Shown here: in pieces, positions 1 to 9,314 of the stretch
Numbering within the stretch: the first letter of the stretch is position 1
How the letters are laid out: the number at the start of each line of letters is the position of its first letter
NCBI GenBank assembly: GCA_964496505.1
Contig: CAZBZV010000001.1
Coordinates: 135,108-199,107, forward strand
DNA: 64,000 bases
Direction: 5' to 3'
Source: JAABVY01 sp964496505
Lineage (GTDB): Bacteria > Zixibacteria > MSB-5A5 > JAABVY01
Translations under genes and position numbers: made by a program
The notes under the pieces: model-generated
Seen by the model: only the letters and a program-made list of their open reading frames with translations
What the model was told of the DNA's origin: nothing
Database searches by the model: none

Positions 1-114
1 ATATAAATTGTTGTATATCAGAGCATTGCGGTCACTCCCACATCAAGCTCAACTTGGGCATGCACCTTGCAAAGAGATTCATTGAGTAAATTTATTTTTT
101 GTGGGAGACCATAT

Positions 115-795
115 ATGGCTGATGAATTGGAAGGTAAGGAGCCCGCAATTGAAGAACCCGAACAAACCAAATCAGGATCGGCAGCTTTGAATAAAACAAC
201 AATTTTAATCGGCGTTGTAACTTTTGTGGTCTTCATGGTAGTGTTTGTAATGCTGGGCGGCAATTCCACCCCGCCCGAGGAGACACAAACCGCAGAAGCA
301 GTGGAGGATTCCACAGAAACCAAAGAAGAGCATGCCGCTTATGAGGATGAGGATGTCTCACCCGACGGGTGGCATGAAGAGTATTCTGATTATCCCTTTA
401 AAGAAGGAGGTGATGAAGAGGATTCTGCTATGAGCGAAGAGGATTCCATTGAACATGTTGAATGGTACAAAGCTCAGAAGCAGGAAATCGACAGAGAATT
501 AGCGAAAGTGAGGGCCGAGTCCGCGCAATTGCAGCAGTTAAAGATGGAGACCAAAGCTCTTCTGGAAAGAAGGAAGCAGCTCGAGGAAACTAATATCGCG
601 AATTTGGCCAAGTTGTTTGAAACTATGGACGCGGATGAAGTTGCTAATATCATGGAGAACATACCCAATCCGAAAGTGGGTCTGATACTTCAGAAGATGA
701 AGAAGCAGAACGCTTCCGAAGTTATGGCACAACTTCCCGCAGAAAGGGCAGCAAAAATATCTATGGAACTAATTGACCTGGGAGGCGAATTTTGA
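115..795 (+). CDS. MotE-like flagellar protein (MgtE N-domain fold)
   Basis: A 226-residue bitopic membrane protein. One membrane segment lies near residues 28-49, followed by a long acidic linker, a coiled coil at about 118-165, and a C-terminal MgtE_N-like helical domain (DADEVANIMENIPNPKVG... MAQLPAERAAKI). This arrangement matches the MotE family, usually encoded between fliJ and fliK and thought to chaperone or stabilise the stator protein MotB in the periplasm. The ATG is chosen because GGGAGA lies 7 nt upstream; an in-frame TTG 48 nt earlier lacks this signal. The stop overlaps the next start (TGATG), so it is translationally coupled to fliK. Family assignment is good; function is inferred from position. 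Confidence 0.75.
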   Translation: MADELEGKEPAIEEPEQTKSGSAALNKTTILIGVVTFVVFMVVFVMLGGNSTPPEETQTAEAVEDSTETKEEHAAYEDEDVSPDGWHEEYSDYPFKEGGDEEDSAMSEEDSIEHVEWYKAQKQEIDRELAKVRAESAQLQQLKMETKALLERRKQLEETNIANLAKLFETMDADEVANIMENIPNPKVGLILQKMKKQNASEVMAQLPAERAAKISMELIDLGGEF

Positions 796-2531
796 TGCAG
801 GCCAACATGAAAATGCTTGATTTGCTTGCAGCTCTCATTCCCGGCAATAACCATCTCAACCAGGGCAAAGCGGCCGCAGGAGAAGATAACGGCGGCCTGA
901 TGTTCTTTGATGTGCTTAATGCTATCACGGAACTGAACCAGAAGGGCGGAAAGAATCCTATGAATTCCGGCTTTCTCAATCCTGACGAGATGGATTTAAT
1001 TGCCTCGATGATGGCTGATGGCGGCAAATCTAAAGCTGCGCCTGTTATTATACCCCTTTCAGAGGGAGAAAACAGATTCGTCTCATTAAATCCCGTTGAA
1101 TCAGGATTAATAAATCCAAAAGACATAGATGGTTTTTTGACAGATTCAGCGGTTAAGGCAGAACAGTCTGCCGATTCAAAATCATTGATTCTGGAAAATA
1201 TCCCAGCCACCCCAAGAGGTTCTTCGGACTATTTTATTCCTGCTGATTCAGATATTCAGCAAATATTTTCAATGGATAAGGCCAAAGACAGTCAGCGTTT
1301 TTTGCCGGTAATGGAGATCGCATCTCTGGAAGAGCTGCAAAATTTCAAGCCGGGCGAAAGACTGACATTAAGTATGCCTTTGAATGAAACCGGTCAAGCC
1401 GAAGAAATCAGTTTAATTAAGACCGGTAAAACGGAATCAATGGGAGGCAGGGAGTTTACCAAACTGGAAGTCGAGATTCTCTCCGGCGATAAGCTTTCCA
1501 AATTGGATGCAGTCATGATTGGGGACAAAGACTCGGGCTCCGGTCAAAAGACTCTTGGCGATCTTTTAGGACGCCTCGAGCAGACCAACGGCCGCGAGGC
1601 CAAACTGGTGGTCTTTGTGCCTGAGGATGCGAAGATGGAACCGCTCAGGAATCATCTCAACCTGCAAAAGGAGCCTTCATTGAAGACCGACAATGCTGCA
1701 CAGGCTGTCAGGACTCAGGAGGTTTCGGGAAGATTTGTCGGCGATGATGCTCTGGCGCAGCTAAGACAACTGGAGATGAGAGAATCCAACCCGGACAAAA
1801 ACAACACGATCTTTAAAGAAGAGGCTGTCTCTCAGGATGACAGACGGCTCAATCTTGCCATAGGAAATGAAGGCAATTCCAAATTCAACCAAAACATGAG
1901 CAACCAGAACTTAAACAACGGCAGTGCAATGAAATCGGCATTTGACTTTGCCAACCCGCAGGGATTATCGGGCGAATCATTTTCCGATAAAATGGGAGAG
2001 ATGCAGTCGAGTGCGTCGACCGACAACAGCGCCGGCCGTGTTGCCGAGGGTATGAAAGCGGATATGCCGGAAATGAGGGACTTATCCCAGTTCAGGAATG
2101 TGGAATTCAAGCTGGAGCCGCCCAAAGGCGGAACCAGGATTCCCGAAGGCGGATATTTCCGGATTAAGCTGGAACCAGAATCTCTCGGCAAAATCGATGT
2201 GGAACTGAGGGTTGAGCATGACAAGCTGGTTGCCAGAATGAAGGTCGACACACCGTTGGCACGACAGGTTGTTGAGGCAAATCTGCCGCAGCTCCGCGAA
2301 TCGCTGCATCAAAACGGCATTAAGGCGGAAAATATAGTGGTTGATCTCAATAGCAATGCCAACAATTCCGACCATAATCCGGAAAACAGCAAAGCCGCTC
2401 AGAACCAGATGTTCCGCAATCTCAGGAACCGGAATTTGGGATTGGAGCCGGATGACGTTCAGAATCTGACGGAGATACCGGCAGCAAATTGGAATTTGAA
2501 TCTAAGAGGAAATCTTTCTCTGTTAGCATAG
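795..2531 (+). CDS. fliK: Flagellar hook-length control protein FliK
   Basis: A 578-residue secreted molecular ruler that sets hook length and triggers the FlhB substrate switch. The first 420 residues are polar, low in hydrophobic content and poorly conserved. Residues about 425-530 form the conserved Flg_hook domain, recognisable by the stretch GGYFRIKLEPESLGKIDVEL followed by VEANLPQLRESLHQNGIKAENI. The start is ATG with GGAGGC 8 nt upstream; a TTG one codon earlier is less well placed. It lies directly before flgD, as is usual. The C-terminus is Asn/Arg-rich. Confident from the C-terminal domain plus context. Confidence 0.88.
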   Translation: MQANMKMLDLLAALIPGNNHLNQGKAAAGEDNGGLMFFDVLNAITELNQKGGKNPMNSGFLNPDEMDLIASMMADGGKSKAAPVIIPLSEGENRFVSLNPVESGLINPKDIDGFLTDSAVKAEQSADSKSLILENIPATPRGSSDYFIPADSDIQQIFSMDKAKDSQRFLPVMEIASLEELQNFKPGERLTLSMPLNETGQAEEISLIKTGKTESMGGREFTKLEVEILSGDKLSKLDAVMIGDKDSGSGQKTLGDLLGRLEQTNGREAKLVVFVPEDAKMEPLRNHLNLQKEPSLKTDNAAQAVRTQEVSGRFVGDDALAQLRQLEMRESNPDKNNTIFKEEAVSQDDRRLNLAIGNEGNSKFNQNMSNQNLNNGSAMKSAFDFANPQGLSGESFSDKMGEMQSSASTDNSAGRVAEGMKADMPEMRDLSQFRNVEFKLEPPKGGTRIPEGGYFRIKLEPESLGKIDVELRVEHDKLVARMKVDTPLARQVVEANLPQLRESLHQNGIKAENIVVDLNSNANNSDHNPENSKAAQNQMFRNLRNRNLGLEPDDVQNLTEIPAANWNLNLRGNLSLLA

Positions 2532-2540
2532 GGGACAATC

Positions 2541-3206
2541 ATGGTAGATGCAGTCACAAATAACGGATCTTTTTCGGATGTGATGACCAATACTCCCTCG
2601 CAGGAGCTGGGCAAGGAGGAATTCCTTCAGCTTCTGGTGGCGCAGTTACGGCATCAGGATCCTCTTGAGCCGATGCAGGATACAGAGTTTATCGCTCAGA
2701 TGTCCCAATTCTCTTCGCTCGAACAGCTTATCAATATGAACAAGAACCTGACCAACTCAATCGACCTGGATTACATGACCTCGCAGTCAATCGCCAACAG
2801 CATGGCCACCAGCCTTCTGGGCAAAACAATCACGGCCGATTCGGATATGATCTATCTCAGTGACGATAATGCCGAGATTAATTTCAATCTGGCGGGAGCC
2901 GCGAGCGAAGTCAAGGTCTCGATCTATAATGAAGAAGGCTCGCTTGTGAATGTCCTGTACGACGATTTCACTGCGGCCGGAATGAACAAGATCGAGTGGG
3001 ACGGCAAGAGCATTGACGGACTTCCCGTACCGCAGGGGCAGTACCGCATCGCTGTTGAAGCGGTGGCCGCGGACGGCAGTGAGATCAGCGCCAGGCCGTT
3101 TATGGTCGGCAAAGCAACCAAGGTTCAATATATGAACGGCGCAGCTTATCTCTTGGTCGACGGCGCTATGGTCATGCTCGGCGACATCGTCGAGGTGGAA
3201 GCATAA
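2541..3206 (+). CDS. flgD: Flagellar hook cap / scaffold protein FlgD
   Basis: A 221-residue hook-assembly scaffold that caps the growing hook during FlgE polymerisation and is not kept in the mature structure. The N-terminal FlgD signature is clear: LGKEEFLQLLVAQLRHQDPL followed by an Asp/Glu/Phe-rich segment ending in SQFSSLEQL (residues 23-66). The C-terminal half has the FlgD Ig-like/tudor domain with an NKIEWDGKSIDGLPVPQGQY motif near residue 150. GGGGA precedes the ATG. It follows fliK by 9 nt and precedes the small flagellar-operon protein by 8 nt. Confidence 0.95.
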   Translation: MVDAVTNNGSFSDVMTNTPSQELGKEEFLQLLVAQLRHQDPLEPMQDTEFIAQMSQFSSLEQLINMNKNLTNSIDLDYMTSQSIANSMATSLLGKTITADSDMIYLSDDNAEINFNLAGAASEVKVSIYNEEGSLVNVLYDDFTAAGMNKIEWDGKSIDGLPVPQGQYRIAVEAVAADGSEISARPFMVGKATKVQYMNGAAYLLVDGAMVMLGDIVEVEA

Positions 3207-3214
3207 GGAGCCGA

Positions 3215-3565
3215 ATGATGGATGAGCTGAATTTGCTGAATCAGATAAAAGCCGGTAAGGTTGCCTCACAGACGAGTCAGCCGGAAAAGCAGAGAAACGC
3301 CGAGAAGGCCAATGGTCTGGAATTTTCAAAGCATCTTATGGAAAGGATAAACAGGCGCAAACTGCAGGTAGGGCCCGAGGAAACCCGCAAGCTCTCGGAA
3401 GCGATGAATAAGGCCGAGGCCAAGGGTTCCAAAGACTCGCTTGTACTTTTAAACGATCTGGCCTTCATAGTATCCGTGCACAACCGCACGGTGGTTACAG
3501 CAATGGATAAAAGCAAGATGAATGAGGGCGTTTTCACCAATATTGACAGCGCAATCATAATGTAA
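3215..3565 (+). CDS. Small flagellar operon protein (TIGR02530-like)
   Basis: A 116-residue soluble protein of the family found between flgD and flgE in Firmicutes-type flagellar operons. Visible family traits are the GLEFSKHLMERINRRKL segment (about residues 36-52) and the C-terminal block LVLLNDLAFIVSVHNRTVVT. The role is not established; position suggests help in hook assembly or export. Two in-frame ATG codons lie in tandem at the start (3215 and 3218), preceded by AAGGAG. A 64-nt spacer with a strong AGGAGG separates it from flgE. Confidence 0.85.
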   Translation: MMDELNLLNQIKAGKVASQTSQPEKQRNAEKANGLEFSKHLMERINRRKLQVGPEETRKLSEAMNKAEAKGSKDSLVLLNDLAFIVSVHNRTVVTAMDKSKMNEGVFTNIDSAIIM

Positions 3566-3629
3566 AGGGTAAGTAATATCAGGGCTGGCCCTCCTTTGAG
3601 GAAGCCTTGTTGTAGGAGGATTTTAAAGA

Positions 3630-5561
3630 ATGATTAGTTCACTGTTTTCAGGAGTTTCAGGGCTGCGCAACCATCAGGTGCGCATGGATGTTCTCGGTAA
3701 TAATATCGCGAATATCAATACGATCGGCTTCAAGTCGAGCCGTGTAACATTTCAGGAGGCCCTGATTCAGACAATGCGCGGCGCGGGCAGACCTTCGGAT
3801 ATCTCCGGTGGTACCAATGCGGTACAGCTGGGACTGGGTATGAACGTGGGCGGCATCGACAACCTGTTCTCACAGGGCGGTCTGGAGACCACAGGAAAAA
3901 TTACCGACCTGGCGATTCAGGGTAACGGCTTCTTTGTATTAACCGACGGTGCCGGGGCTGAATATTACAGCCGCGCGGGCGCATTCGGTTTCGATGCCAA
4001 CAGTTATATGGTCAATCCTGCCAACGGCTATTTCGTGATGGGTAAGATGGCCGACGATAACGGTAATATCCCCGCCACTGCAACTGTGGGACAGATTCGT
4101 TTGCCGTTCGGCCAGCAGGATCCGGCCAGGGAGACAGATCAAATCGATTTTGCCAATAATCTTAATTCCGTGGCGACTGATTCAACTGCGAGCCTGGTTT
4201 CGGCCGGAGCAACCGGTATCGATACTGTTACCGGCGTGGCCCGTGACGGCGCAGGCGGCACACATGAGATTACAATCACCGGATCCCAGGCCACATTTTC
4301 GACTAATACCGGCTTAGCTACAGGTTTGACCGGAAATGAGACTCTGGCATCATTGGGCGTAACCGCTGCCGGAATCGCCGACGGTACCACGGTATCATTA
4401 GATAATGGCGCGATTTCCGTGAATTTGACAGGTATTACGGTTGATTCCACTGTCAATGATGTGGTTTCAGCCATAAATACTCTTGACGGTGTTACCGCCG
4501 AGCTGAACGGTTCGGGCGAAATCGAAGTCACTCGCAATTTCGCCGGTGACGGTACCACCAAGAATGTGGAAATCACATTTGGGGGCGGCGCCCCGGCAGG
4601 CGAGACAATAGTGGAGAATCTGCTGGACGCCTCTGGTACATTCACAGCCAATAACGGCACGAATCATACATTCGCCGCCACCGATACATTCACTCCTACC
4701 GGAGGAATAGCATATCCGCCAGTCTCACTAGGAATTGAAGTCAGTGATGTGAACGGTCTGGCGACCGGAATAACAGGCGTTGGAGGCGGGGGTGTCAATG
4801 TGCAGTCGACAACCCAGCTTGCGGCCGGCGTTTTGAATATCGAAACGGAACAGACCCAGCATGCAACCTCGATTACGGTTTTCGATTCCCAGGGCGGCAA
4901 GCATACGGCTGTCTGCACCTTCACCAAAACCAAAATCCCGAATCTGTGGAATTGGGAGATGAGCCTGACCGGAGAAGAGATCATAAGATCCGGCTCGACC
5001 GGAACAGTCGAGTTCAATCCGGACGGCTCCATGCTTTCATTTGATTATGACGGCGGAGCACAGGCCTTTTCATTCGATCCCAATAACGGCGCCGATACAC
5101 TGACAGTTGATATCAATGCCGGTACTACAGGCGAGTTCAACGGTTTAACCGGATTCGCCTCGAACTTTACCGCCACCGCTGTTAATCAGAACGGTTATGG
5201 TATGGGTATCCTGGATAAGATCACCATCGATAATGCCGGGTTGATTTACGGTATCTTCACCAACGGTGTTTCACGTGCTCTGGCTCAGTTGACACTGGCA
5301 CAGTTCAACAATGAAGGCGGTCTGATGAAGGAGGGCGAATCTCTGTTTGTAGCTTCGGCCAACTCGGGTGAAGCGGTGCAGGGTGTGGCCGGTGAAACTA
5401 TTTCGGCCTCGATTTCCTCCGGCGCACTGGAGGCGTCGAACGTCGACCTGGCATCGGAGTTCACAGGTATGATAACAGCACAAAGAGGTTTTCAAGCTAA
5501 TGCCCGTGTGATTACGACATCTGATAGTATGCTTGATGAACTGGTTAACCTTAAGAGGTAA
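3630..5561 (+). CDS. flgE: Flagellar hook protein FlgE
   Basis: A 643-residue hook subunit, longer than the roughly 400-residue enteric FlgE. The N-terminal rod-type helix (LFSGVSGLRNHQVRMDVLGN, then NIANINTIGFKS) and C-terminal helix (SNVDLASEFTGMITAQRGFQ, then ANARVITTSDSMLDELV) form the D0 core. The intervening 550 residues are Gly/Thr/Ala-rich beta structure with a large insert around residues 180-390, the surface domain that varies between species. AGGAGGATT precedes the ATG. The next gene, flbD, starts 3 nt after the stop. No sigma-28 or sigma-54 promoter is convincing in the 64-nt spacer before it. Confidence 0.95.
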   Translation: MISSLFSGVSGLRNHQVRMDVLGNNIANINTIGFKSSRVTFQEALIQTMRGAGRPSDISGGTNAVQLGLGMNVGGIDNLFSQGGLETTGKITDLAIQGNGFFVLTDGAGAEYYSRAGAFGFDANSYMVNPANGYFVMGKMADDNGNIPATATVGQIRLPFGQQDPARETDQIDFANNLNSVATDSTASLVSAGATGIDTVTGVARDGAGGTHEITITGSQATFSTNTGLATGLTGNETLASLGVTAAGIADGTTVSLDNGAISVNLTGITVDSTVNDVVSAINTLDGVTAELNGSGEIEVTRNFAGDGTTKNVEITFGGGAPAGETIVENLLDASGTFTANNGTNHTFAATDTFTPTGGIAYPPVSLGIEVSDVNGLATGITGVGGGGVNVQSTTQLAAGVLNIETEQTQHATSITVFDSQGGKHTAVCTFTKTKIPNLWNWEMSLTGEEIIRSGSTGTVEFNPDGSMLSFDYDGGAQAFSFDPNNGADTLTVDINAGTTGEFNGLTGFASNFTATAVNQNGYGMGILDKITIDNAGLIYGIFTNGVSRALAQLTLAQFNNEGGLMKEGESLFVASANSGEAVQGVAGETISASISSGALEASNVDLASEFTGMITAQRGFQANARVITTSDSMLDELVNLKR

Positions 5562-5564
5562 TAG

Positions 5565-5774
5565 ATGATTCAGGTCACACGCCTAAATGACACGAAGCTG
5601 GTTATCAATGCGGATTTGATCGAATTCGTGGAGGAGATTCCGGATACGATTATCTCACTGACTACCGGCAAAAAGATCATGGTGAAAGAAGACGTAAAAG
5701 CAATCATTGAAAAAGTGGCTCAGTTTCGCAGGATGTCTACATGGCATCCTGCCGAAGCTGAACAAAATCTATAG
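5565..5774 (+). CDS. flbD: FlbD-family flagellar protein
   Basis: A 69-residue protein of the small FlbD family (not the Caulobacter sigma-54 activator of the same name). It shows the family pattern: MIQVTRLN at the start, INADLIEFVEEIPDTIISL, then TGKKIMVKEDV. It commonly sits between flgE and the motAB/fliL genes. Here motA and motB are missing and fliL follows directly. Function is unknown; a role in flagellar assembly or motor placement is inferred from position. Confidence 0.9.
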   Translation: MIQVTRLNDTKLVINADLIEFVEEIPDTIISLTTGKKIMVKEDVKAIIEKVAQFRRMSTWHPAEAEQNL

Positions 5775-5786
5775 GAGAGAGCCAAT

Positions 5787-6368
5787 ATGCCAGAAGAACC
5801 GGAAGAGGGACTTTCAGAGGAAGAAATGGAGAATGATTCACCCTCGGAAGAAAGCGGGGGAGGGTCAAACAAGTTTATGATGATCGCGGTGGTGCTGATC
5901 GCACTGCTGGGAGCATACTTCGTTGCCAACGTTGTCGTTAAGCCGATGGTGGGCGGCGGCGGTGGAAAAACCTCCGAAAAAAAAGAGGAAGTCAAGGAAA
6001 AAAAGAAGGACGATCATGGCGGCGGTCATGATTCGCATGGATCTGCTGAAGGAGAACATGCCTCCGATGACGGTATCTTCAGGGTCGAAGGCGTTATTGT
6101 GAATCCTGCCGCAACCGGAGGATCGCGTTTCCTGACAACTACCATCGGTTTTGAACTGAAAGATCCGAGCGATCAGCATGTTTTTAAAAGCAAGGAGATA
6201 AAGATACGCGACGCTCTAATTTCGATTCTGTCTTCCAAGACAGTTTCGGAACTCGCCGACCTGAAATCGCGCGAGATGATCAGAAAACAGATATTGAAAT
6301 ATGTCAACCAGATTTGCCAGCCGGCTGAAGCCGAGGCAATCTATTTCGTGGACTTTGTTCTGCAGTAA
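5787..6368 (+). CDS. fliL: Flagellar basal-body-associated protein FliL
   Basis: A 193-residue inner-membrane protein that forms a ring around the stator and supports torque. It has an acidic cytoplasmic N-terminus, one membrane span at about residues 31-53, a Gly/Lys/His-rich linker, and a periplasmic stomatin-like FliL domain from about residue 92 to the end (GIFRVEGVIVNPAATGG, FLTTTIGFELKD, IRDALISILSSKTVSELADL). GGAGAGAG lies upstream of the ATG. It is followed 6 nt later by fliM. Confidence 0.92.
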   Translation: MPEEPEEGLSEEEMENDSPSEESGGGSNKFMMIAVVLIALLGAYFVANVVVKPMVGGGGGKTSEKKEEVKEKKKDDHGGGHDSHGSAEGEHASDDGIFRVEGVIVNPAATGGSRFLTTTIGFELKDPSDQHVFKSKEIKIRDALISILSSKTVSELADLKSREMIRKQILKYVNQICQPAEAEAIYFVDFVLQ

Positions 6369-6374
6369 TTAATT

Positions 6375-7355
6375 ATGGCTAAGATATTATCACAGGATGA
6401 AATTGATGCGCTATTGACAAGCGTGGCCCCGGGAGAAGAAGAGGGCGATGTTGAAATCGAAGAAGAAGAGATAGCGCGGTCTATAGTTGCCTACGATTTC
6501 AAGCATCCCAACCGTGTCTCCAAGGACCAGATTCGAACTCTCGAGAACATACACGACAGCTTTGCAGGGCATCTGGGCTCATCGCTCTCGACAATTCAGC
6601 GGGCGATGGTTGATGTGGAATTGGTCTCGGTAGACCAGATTACCTACAGCGAATTTATCATGTCGCTACTCAATCCGAGTTGCACCTACACGATTTCCAT
6701 GGATCCGCTCGAGGGCGCGTGTATAATCGATTTCAGTCCGCCGGTTTGTTTTCTGTTTATCGACAGGATGTTCGGCGGAATGGGCAAGCCGGCTGAGACC
6801 GATCGTGAATTGACCGGCATCGAGAAATCCGTTATGAATCGAATCGCCACCAAAGTATTCACGGAGTTAGAAGTCGCCTGGGAGCAGATTATAAGCATGA
6901 ACATGAAGCAGGTCGGGTTCGAAACCAATCCGCAGTTCCTGCAGATCGTTCCGCCCGGGGAGACGGTAATCGTGATTTCCTTCAACCTGAAAATGCTGGG
7001 ATCGTCGGGATTGGTTACTATCTGTTATCCCTATGTCACGCTCGAGCCGATTGTGGAAAAACTCTCGGCACAGCATTGGATCGATGCTGGTAAACAGCGC
7101 TCGGTCGAGGACGATTATCAGACCAATTCCGATGCTCTGAAGGATGTGGAGGCGGACCTGACGGCGGTTATGGGACGTACGACCCTCAGAATGGGAGATT
7201 TTTTGAGATTGAGAGTCGGGGATGTGATTCCAATGGATCAGAGCATTCATGATGACATACTGATTAAAGTTGGAAATAAGTATAAATATCTGGGAAAGCC
7301 GGGTATCATAAATAAGCTGATGGCTGTACAGATAACATCGGACTATAAAGTATAG
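6375..7355 (+). CDS. fliM: Flagellar motor switch protein FliM
   Basis: A 326-residue C-ring protein that binds CheY-P and reverses rotation. The N-terminal CheY-binding motif LSQDEIDALL is intact (residues 5-14). The middle CheC-like domain includes IHDSFAGHLGSSLS and the GGMG loop (FIDRMFGGMGKP). A SpoA domain closes the protein (TLRMGDFLRLRVGDVIPMDQ). Length and domain order are normal. An intact CheY-binding peptide implies a working chemotaxis pathway, though cheA/cheY are not in this window. Confidence 0.96.
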   Translation: MAKILSQDEIDALLTSVAPGEEEGDVEIEEEEIARSIVAYDFKHPNRVSKDQIRTLENIHDSFAGHLGSSLSTIQRAMVDVELVSVDQITYSEFIMSLLNPSCTYTISMDPLEGACIIDFSPPVCFLFIDRMFGGMGKPAETDRELTGIEKSVMNRIATKVFTELEVAWEQIISMNMKQVGFETNPQFLQIVPPGETVIVISFNLKMLGSSGLVTICYPYVTLEPIVEKLSAQHWIDAGKQRSVEDDYQTNSDALKDVEADLTAVMGRTTLRMGDFLRLRVGDVIPMDQSIHDDILIKVGNKYKYLGKPGIINKLMAVQITSDYKV

Positions 7356-7365
7356 GAGAATCCCA

Positions 7366-8043
7366 ATGGCGGATGAAGAACTGTTGGACGGGGACGAAGA
7401 ACAAAAAGATCCCGAGGAAGAACAGAATCAAGAGCAGGATTCCGCTCAGGAGCAGGCTCCGGAGAGCGAGGCTTCAGAATCAGCAGACAAAGCTCCGCAG
7501 GAGCCGCAGGGTGAGGTCGCTGTCGATCAGGAAGAACCGGAGCAGGATGAAAAATCGGATCAGGCCGGGCAGGAATCCGAAGGCGAATCATCCGAGGATG
7601 ATTCGGTAGACGACCTGGTCGAGCAACAAATGCTGGCCGAGCTGGAAAAGCTGGAATCCGAAGAGACAGCCGGCGGAGAAGGGGCTGCTGAACAATCCGC
7701 TGGAGGCGGTGAAGAGGAAATAGAGCAGGGTGTTCAGCGTCCGGAATTCCCGTCATTCGGTCAGACCACCAGCGCCTCGGAACAGAAAAACCTTGACCTT
7801 CTTCTTGATGTCAACCTTCCGATATCTATTGAGCTGGGACGTACTTCTATGAAGATCAAAGAGATCCTGAGTCTCGGACCCGGATCAGTGGTGGAACTCA
7901 AGAAACTCGCCGGCGAGCCGGTCGATCTTCTGGTAAATAATAAAATCGTGGCCAAAGGCGAGGTGGTTGTGGTGGACGAGAATTTCGGTCTGCGTATTAC
8001 CAGCCTTCTCTCGCCCGAGGAAAGACTGAGGTCGCTGGAATGA
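7366..8043 (+). CDS. fliN: Flagellar motor switch protein FliN with long acidic N-terminus
   Basis: A 225-residue C-ring protein. Only about the last 80 residues form the SpoA/FliN domain (LLLDVNLPISIELGRTSMKI, then VVELKKLAGEPVDLLVNNKI). The first roughly 140 residues are a Glu/Gln/Asp/Ser-rich low-complexity extension with no CheC domain, so this is FliN rather than FliY. The extension resembles those of some FCB and spirochaete FliN proteins. Its stop overlaps the fliO start as ATGA, indicating translational coupling. GGAG precedes the ATG. Confidence 0.92.
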   Translation: MADEELLDGDEEQKDPEEEQNQEQDSAQEQAPESEASESADKAPQEPQGEVAVDQEEPEQDEKSDQAGQESEGESSEDDSVDDLVEQQMLAELEKLESEETAGGEGAAEQSAGGGEEEIEQGVQRPEFPSFGQTTSASEQKNLDLLLDVNLPISIELGRTSMKIKEILSLGPGSVVELKKLAGEPVDLLVNNKIVAKGEVVVVDENFGLRITSLLSPEERLRSLE

Positions 8044-8543
8044 GAAAGATAATAATCCCGCTGATATTGATTCTGGCGCTTTCGATGAGCGCTGTATTCG
8101 CCCAGGAGACAGAGGCCGATACGGCAAAGACGATGCAGACACCGGGTTTGTCCGACAATTTGGGACCGACTCTGTTGAGAATGGGCTTTGCTTTGCTGCT
8201 GATAGTCGGGCTTATATATCTCTCTGTTCTGATGCTTAAGAAGTTCTCCAATGCCCGTATGGGAAAACAGGGGATGGGTGGCACTATCAATGTGGTCGAC
8301 CGTCATCACCTGGCGCCCAAAAAGCAGATATGCCTGATTAAGGTCGATAAAAAATACCTCCTGGTGGGAGTGACAGACCAGGCGGTAAATCTGGTAGCCG
8401 ATGTCTCTGACCAAAATTTCGAGCGCAAGGAAGCCGTGGCAAAACCGCAGTACCAGGGCTTCAGTTTCAAGAAATTACTCTCTGATGCAAGGATGAATCT
8501 GCCCATGTTTTCAAAACAGGCCGAGAATCCTCAAAAAAGCTGA
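8040..8543 (+). CDS. fliO: Flagellar export protein FliO
   Basis: A 167-residue membrane protein that helps assemble the FliP ring of the export gate. It has an N-terminal signal peptide (about residues 1-21, cleavage after AVFAQ), a single membrane span near residues 45-67, and a cytoplasmic FliO domain with NVVDRHHLAPKKQICLIKVD and KKYLLVGVTDQAVNLV. The start codon overlaps the fliN stop by 4 nt; fliP follows after 2 nt. Confidence 0.88.
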   Translation: MRKIIIPLILILALSMSAVFAQETEADTAKTMQTPGLSDNLGPTLLRMGFALLLIVGLIYLSVLMLKKFSNARMGKQGMGGTINVVDRHHLAPKKQICLIKVDKKYLLVGVTDQAVNLVADVSDQNFERKEAVAKPQYQGFSFKKLLSDARMNLPMFSKQAENPQKS

Positions 8544-8545
8544 TT

Positions 8546-9304
8546 ATGTCGAAAAAGCATAAAATATTTCTTATAGTATGTGCAGCGCTGGTAGTTATCG
8601 GGATATTGCCTACCCAGCTTTCAGCGCAGGGTATACCAAAGCTGTCCCTTACGGTGGGCGAGTCCGATTCCCCCCAGGACTTCTCCGCCACCATGAAAAT
8701 CCTGATAGGTTTGACCGTCCTGGCATTGGTGCCGACTATTCTGGTCATGGTAACCTCCTTTGTGAGGATAATAGTCGTTATCATGATGACCCGCCGTGCA
8801 ATGGGTACGCCGCAGATGCCGCCCTCGCAGGTGTTGATGGGGATGGCCCTGATTTTGACTATATTTGTTATGGCTCCGGTATTCAACCAGGTTTATACCG
8901 ATGCTGTCAAACCCTATATAGAGGGAGAGATGAGCAAGGAAGATGCATATAAGACCGGCATCGAACCGATCCGTAATTTCATGTTCAAGCAAACCCGTGA
9001 ACAGGATATCGAGCTTTTTGCCAAATTCGCAAAAATAGAGAAACCGAAAACCCGTGCAGACCTGCCGACTTATGTTCTGATCCCGAGCTTCTTGATCTCG
9101 GAGCTAAGGACGGCATTTCAGATATCATTCGTTATCTTCATACCATTTCTTGTGATCGATATGGTGGTGGCGTCTGTGCTGATGTCGATGGGTATGATGA
9201 TGCTGCCGCCGATTATGGTGGCGCTGCCCTTTAAGGTGCTGTTGTTCGTGATGGTTGACGGATGGTATCTGATCATACAATCACTGGTCGCATCATTTTA
9301 CTGA
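8546..9304 (+). CDS. fliP: Flagellar export gate protein FliP
   Basis: A 252-residue polytopic protein of the export gate core (FliP5FliQ4FliR1). It starts with a signal-peptide-like segment (residues 1-27), followed by the conserved FliP blocks: LTVLALVPTILVMVTSFVRI, RRAMGTPQMPPSQVLMGMAL, PSFLISELRTAFQISFVIFI and MGMMMLPPIMVALPFKVLLF. Length is typical. It is the third gene of the fliO-P-Q set. Confidence 0.97.
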   Translation: MSKKHKIFLIVCAALVVIGILPTQLSAQGIPKLSLTVGESDSPQDFSATMKILIGLTVLALVPTILVMVTSFVRIIVVIMMTRRAMGTPQMPPSQVLMGMALILTIFVMAPVFNQVYTDAVKPYIEGEMSKEDAYKTGIEPIRNFMFKQTREQDIELFAKFAKIEKPKTRADLPTYVLIPSFLISELRTAFQISFVIFIPFLVIDMVVASVLMSMGMMMLPPIMVALPFKVLLFVMVDGWYLIIQSLVASFY

Positions 9305-9314
9305 GGAGTATAAT

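Noticed and set aside
3566..3629. TGGCCC...TTTGAG before flgE as a sigma-54 promoter
   Set aside because: The -12 GC is missing and spacing is off; flgE is in the middle of a long co-directional operon.
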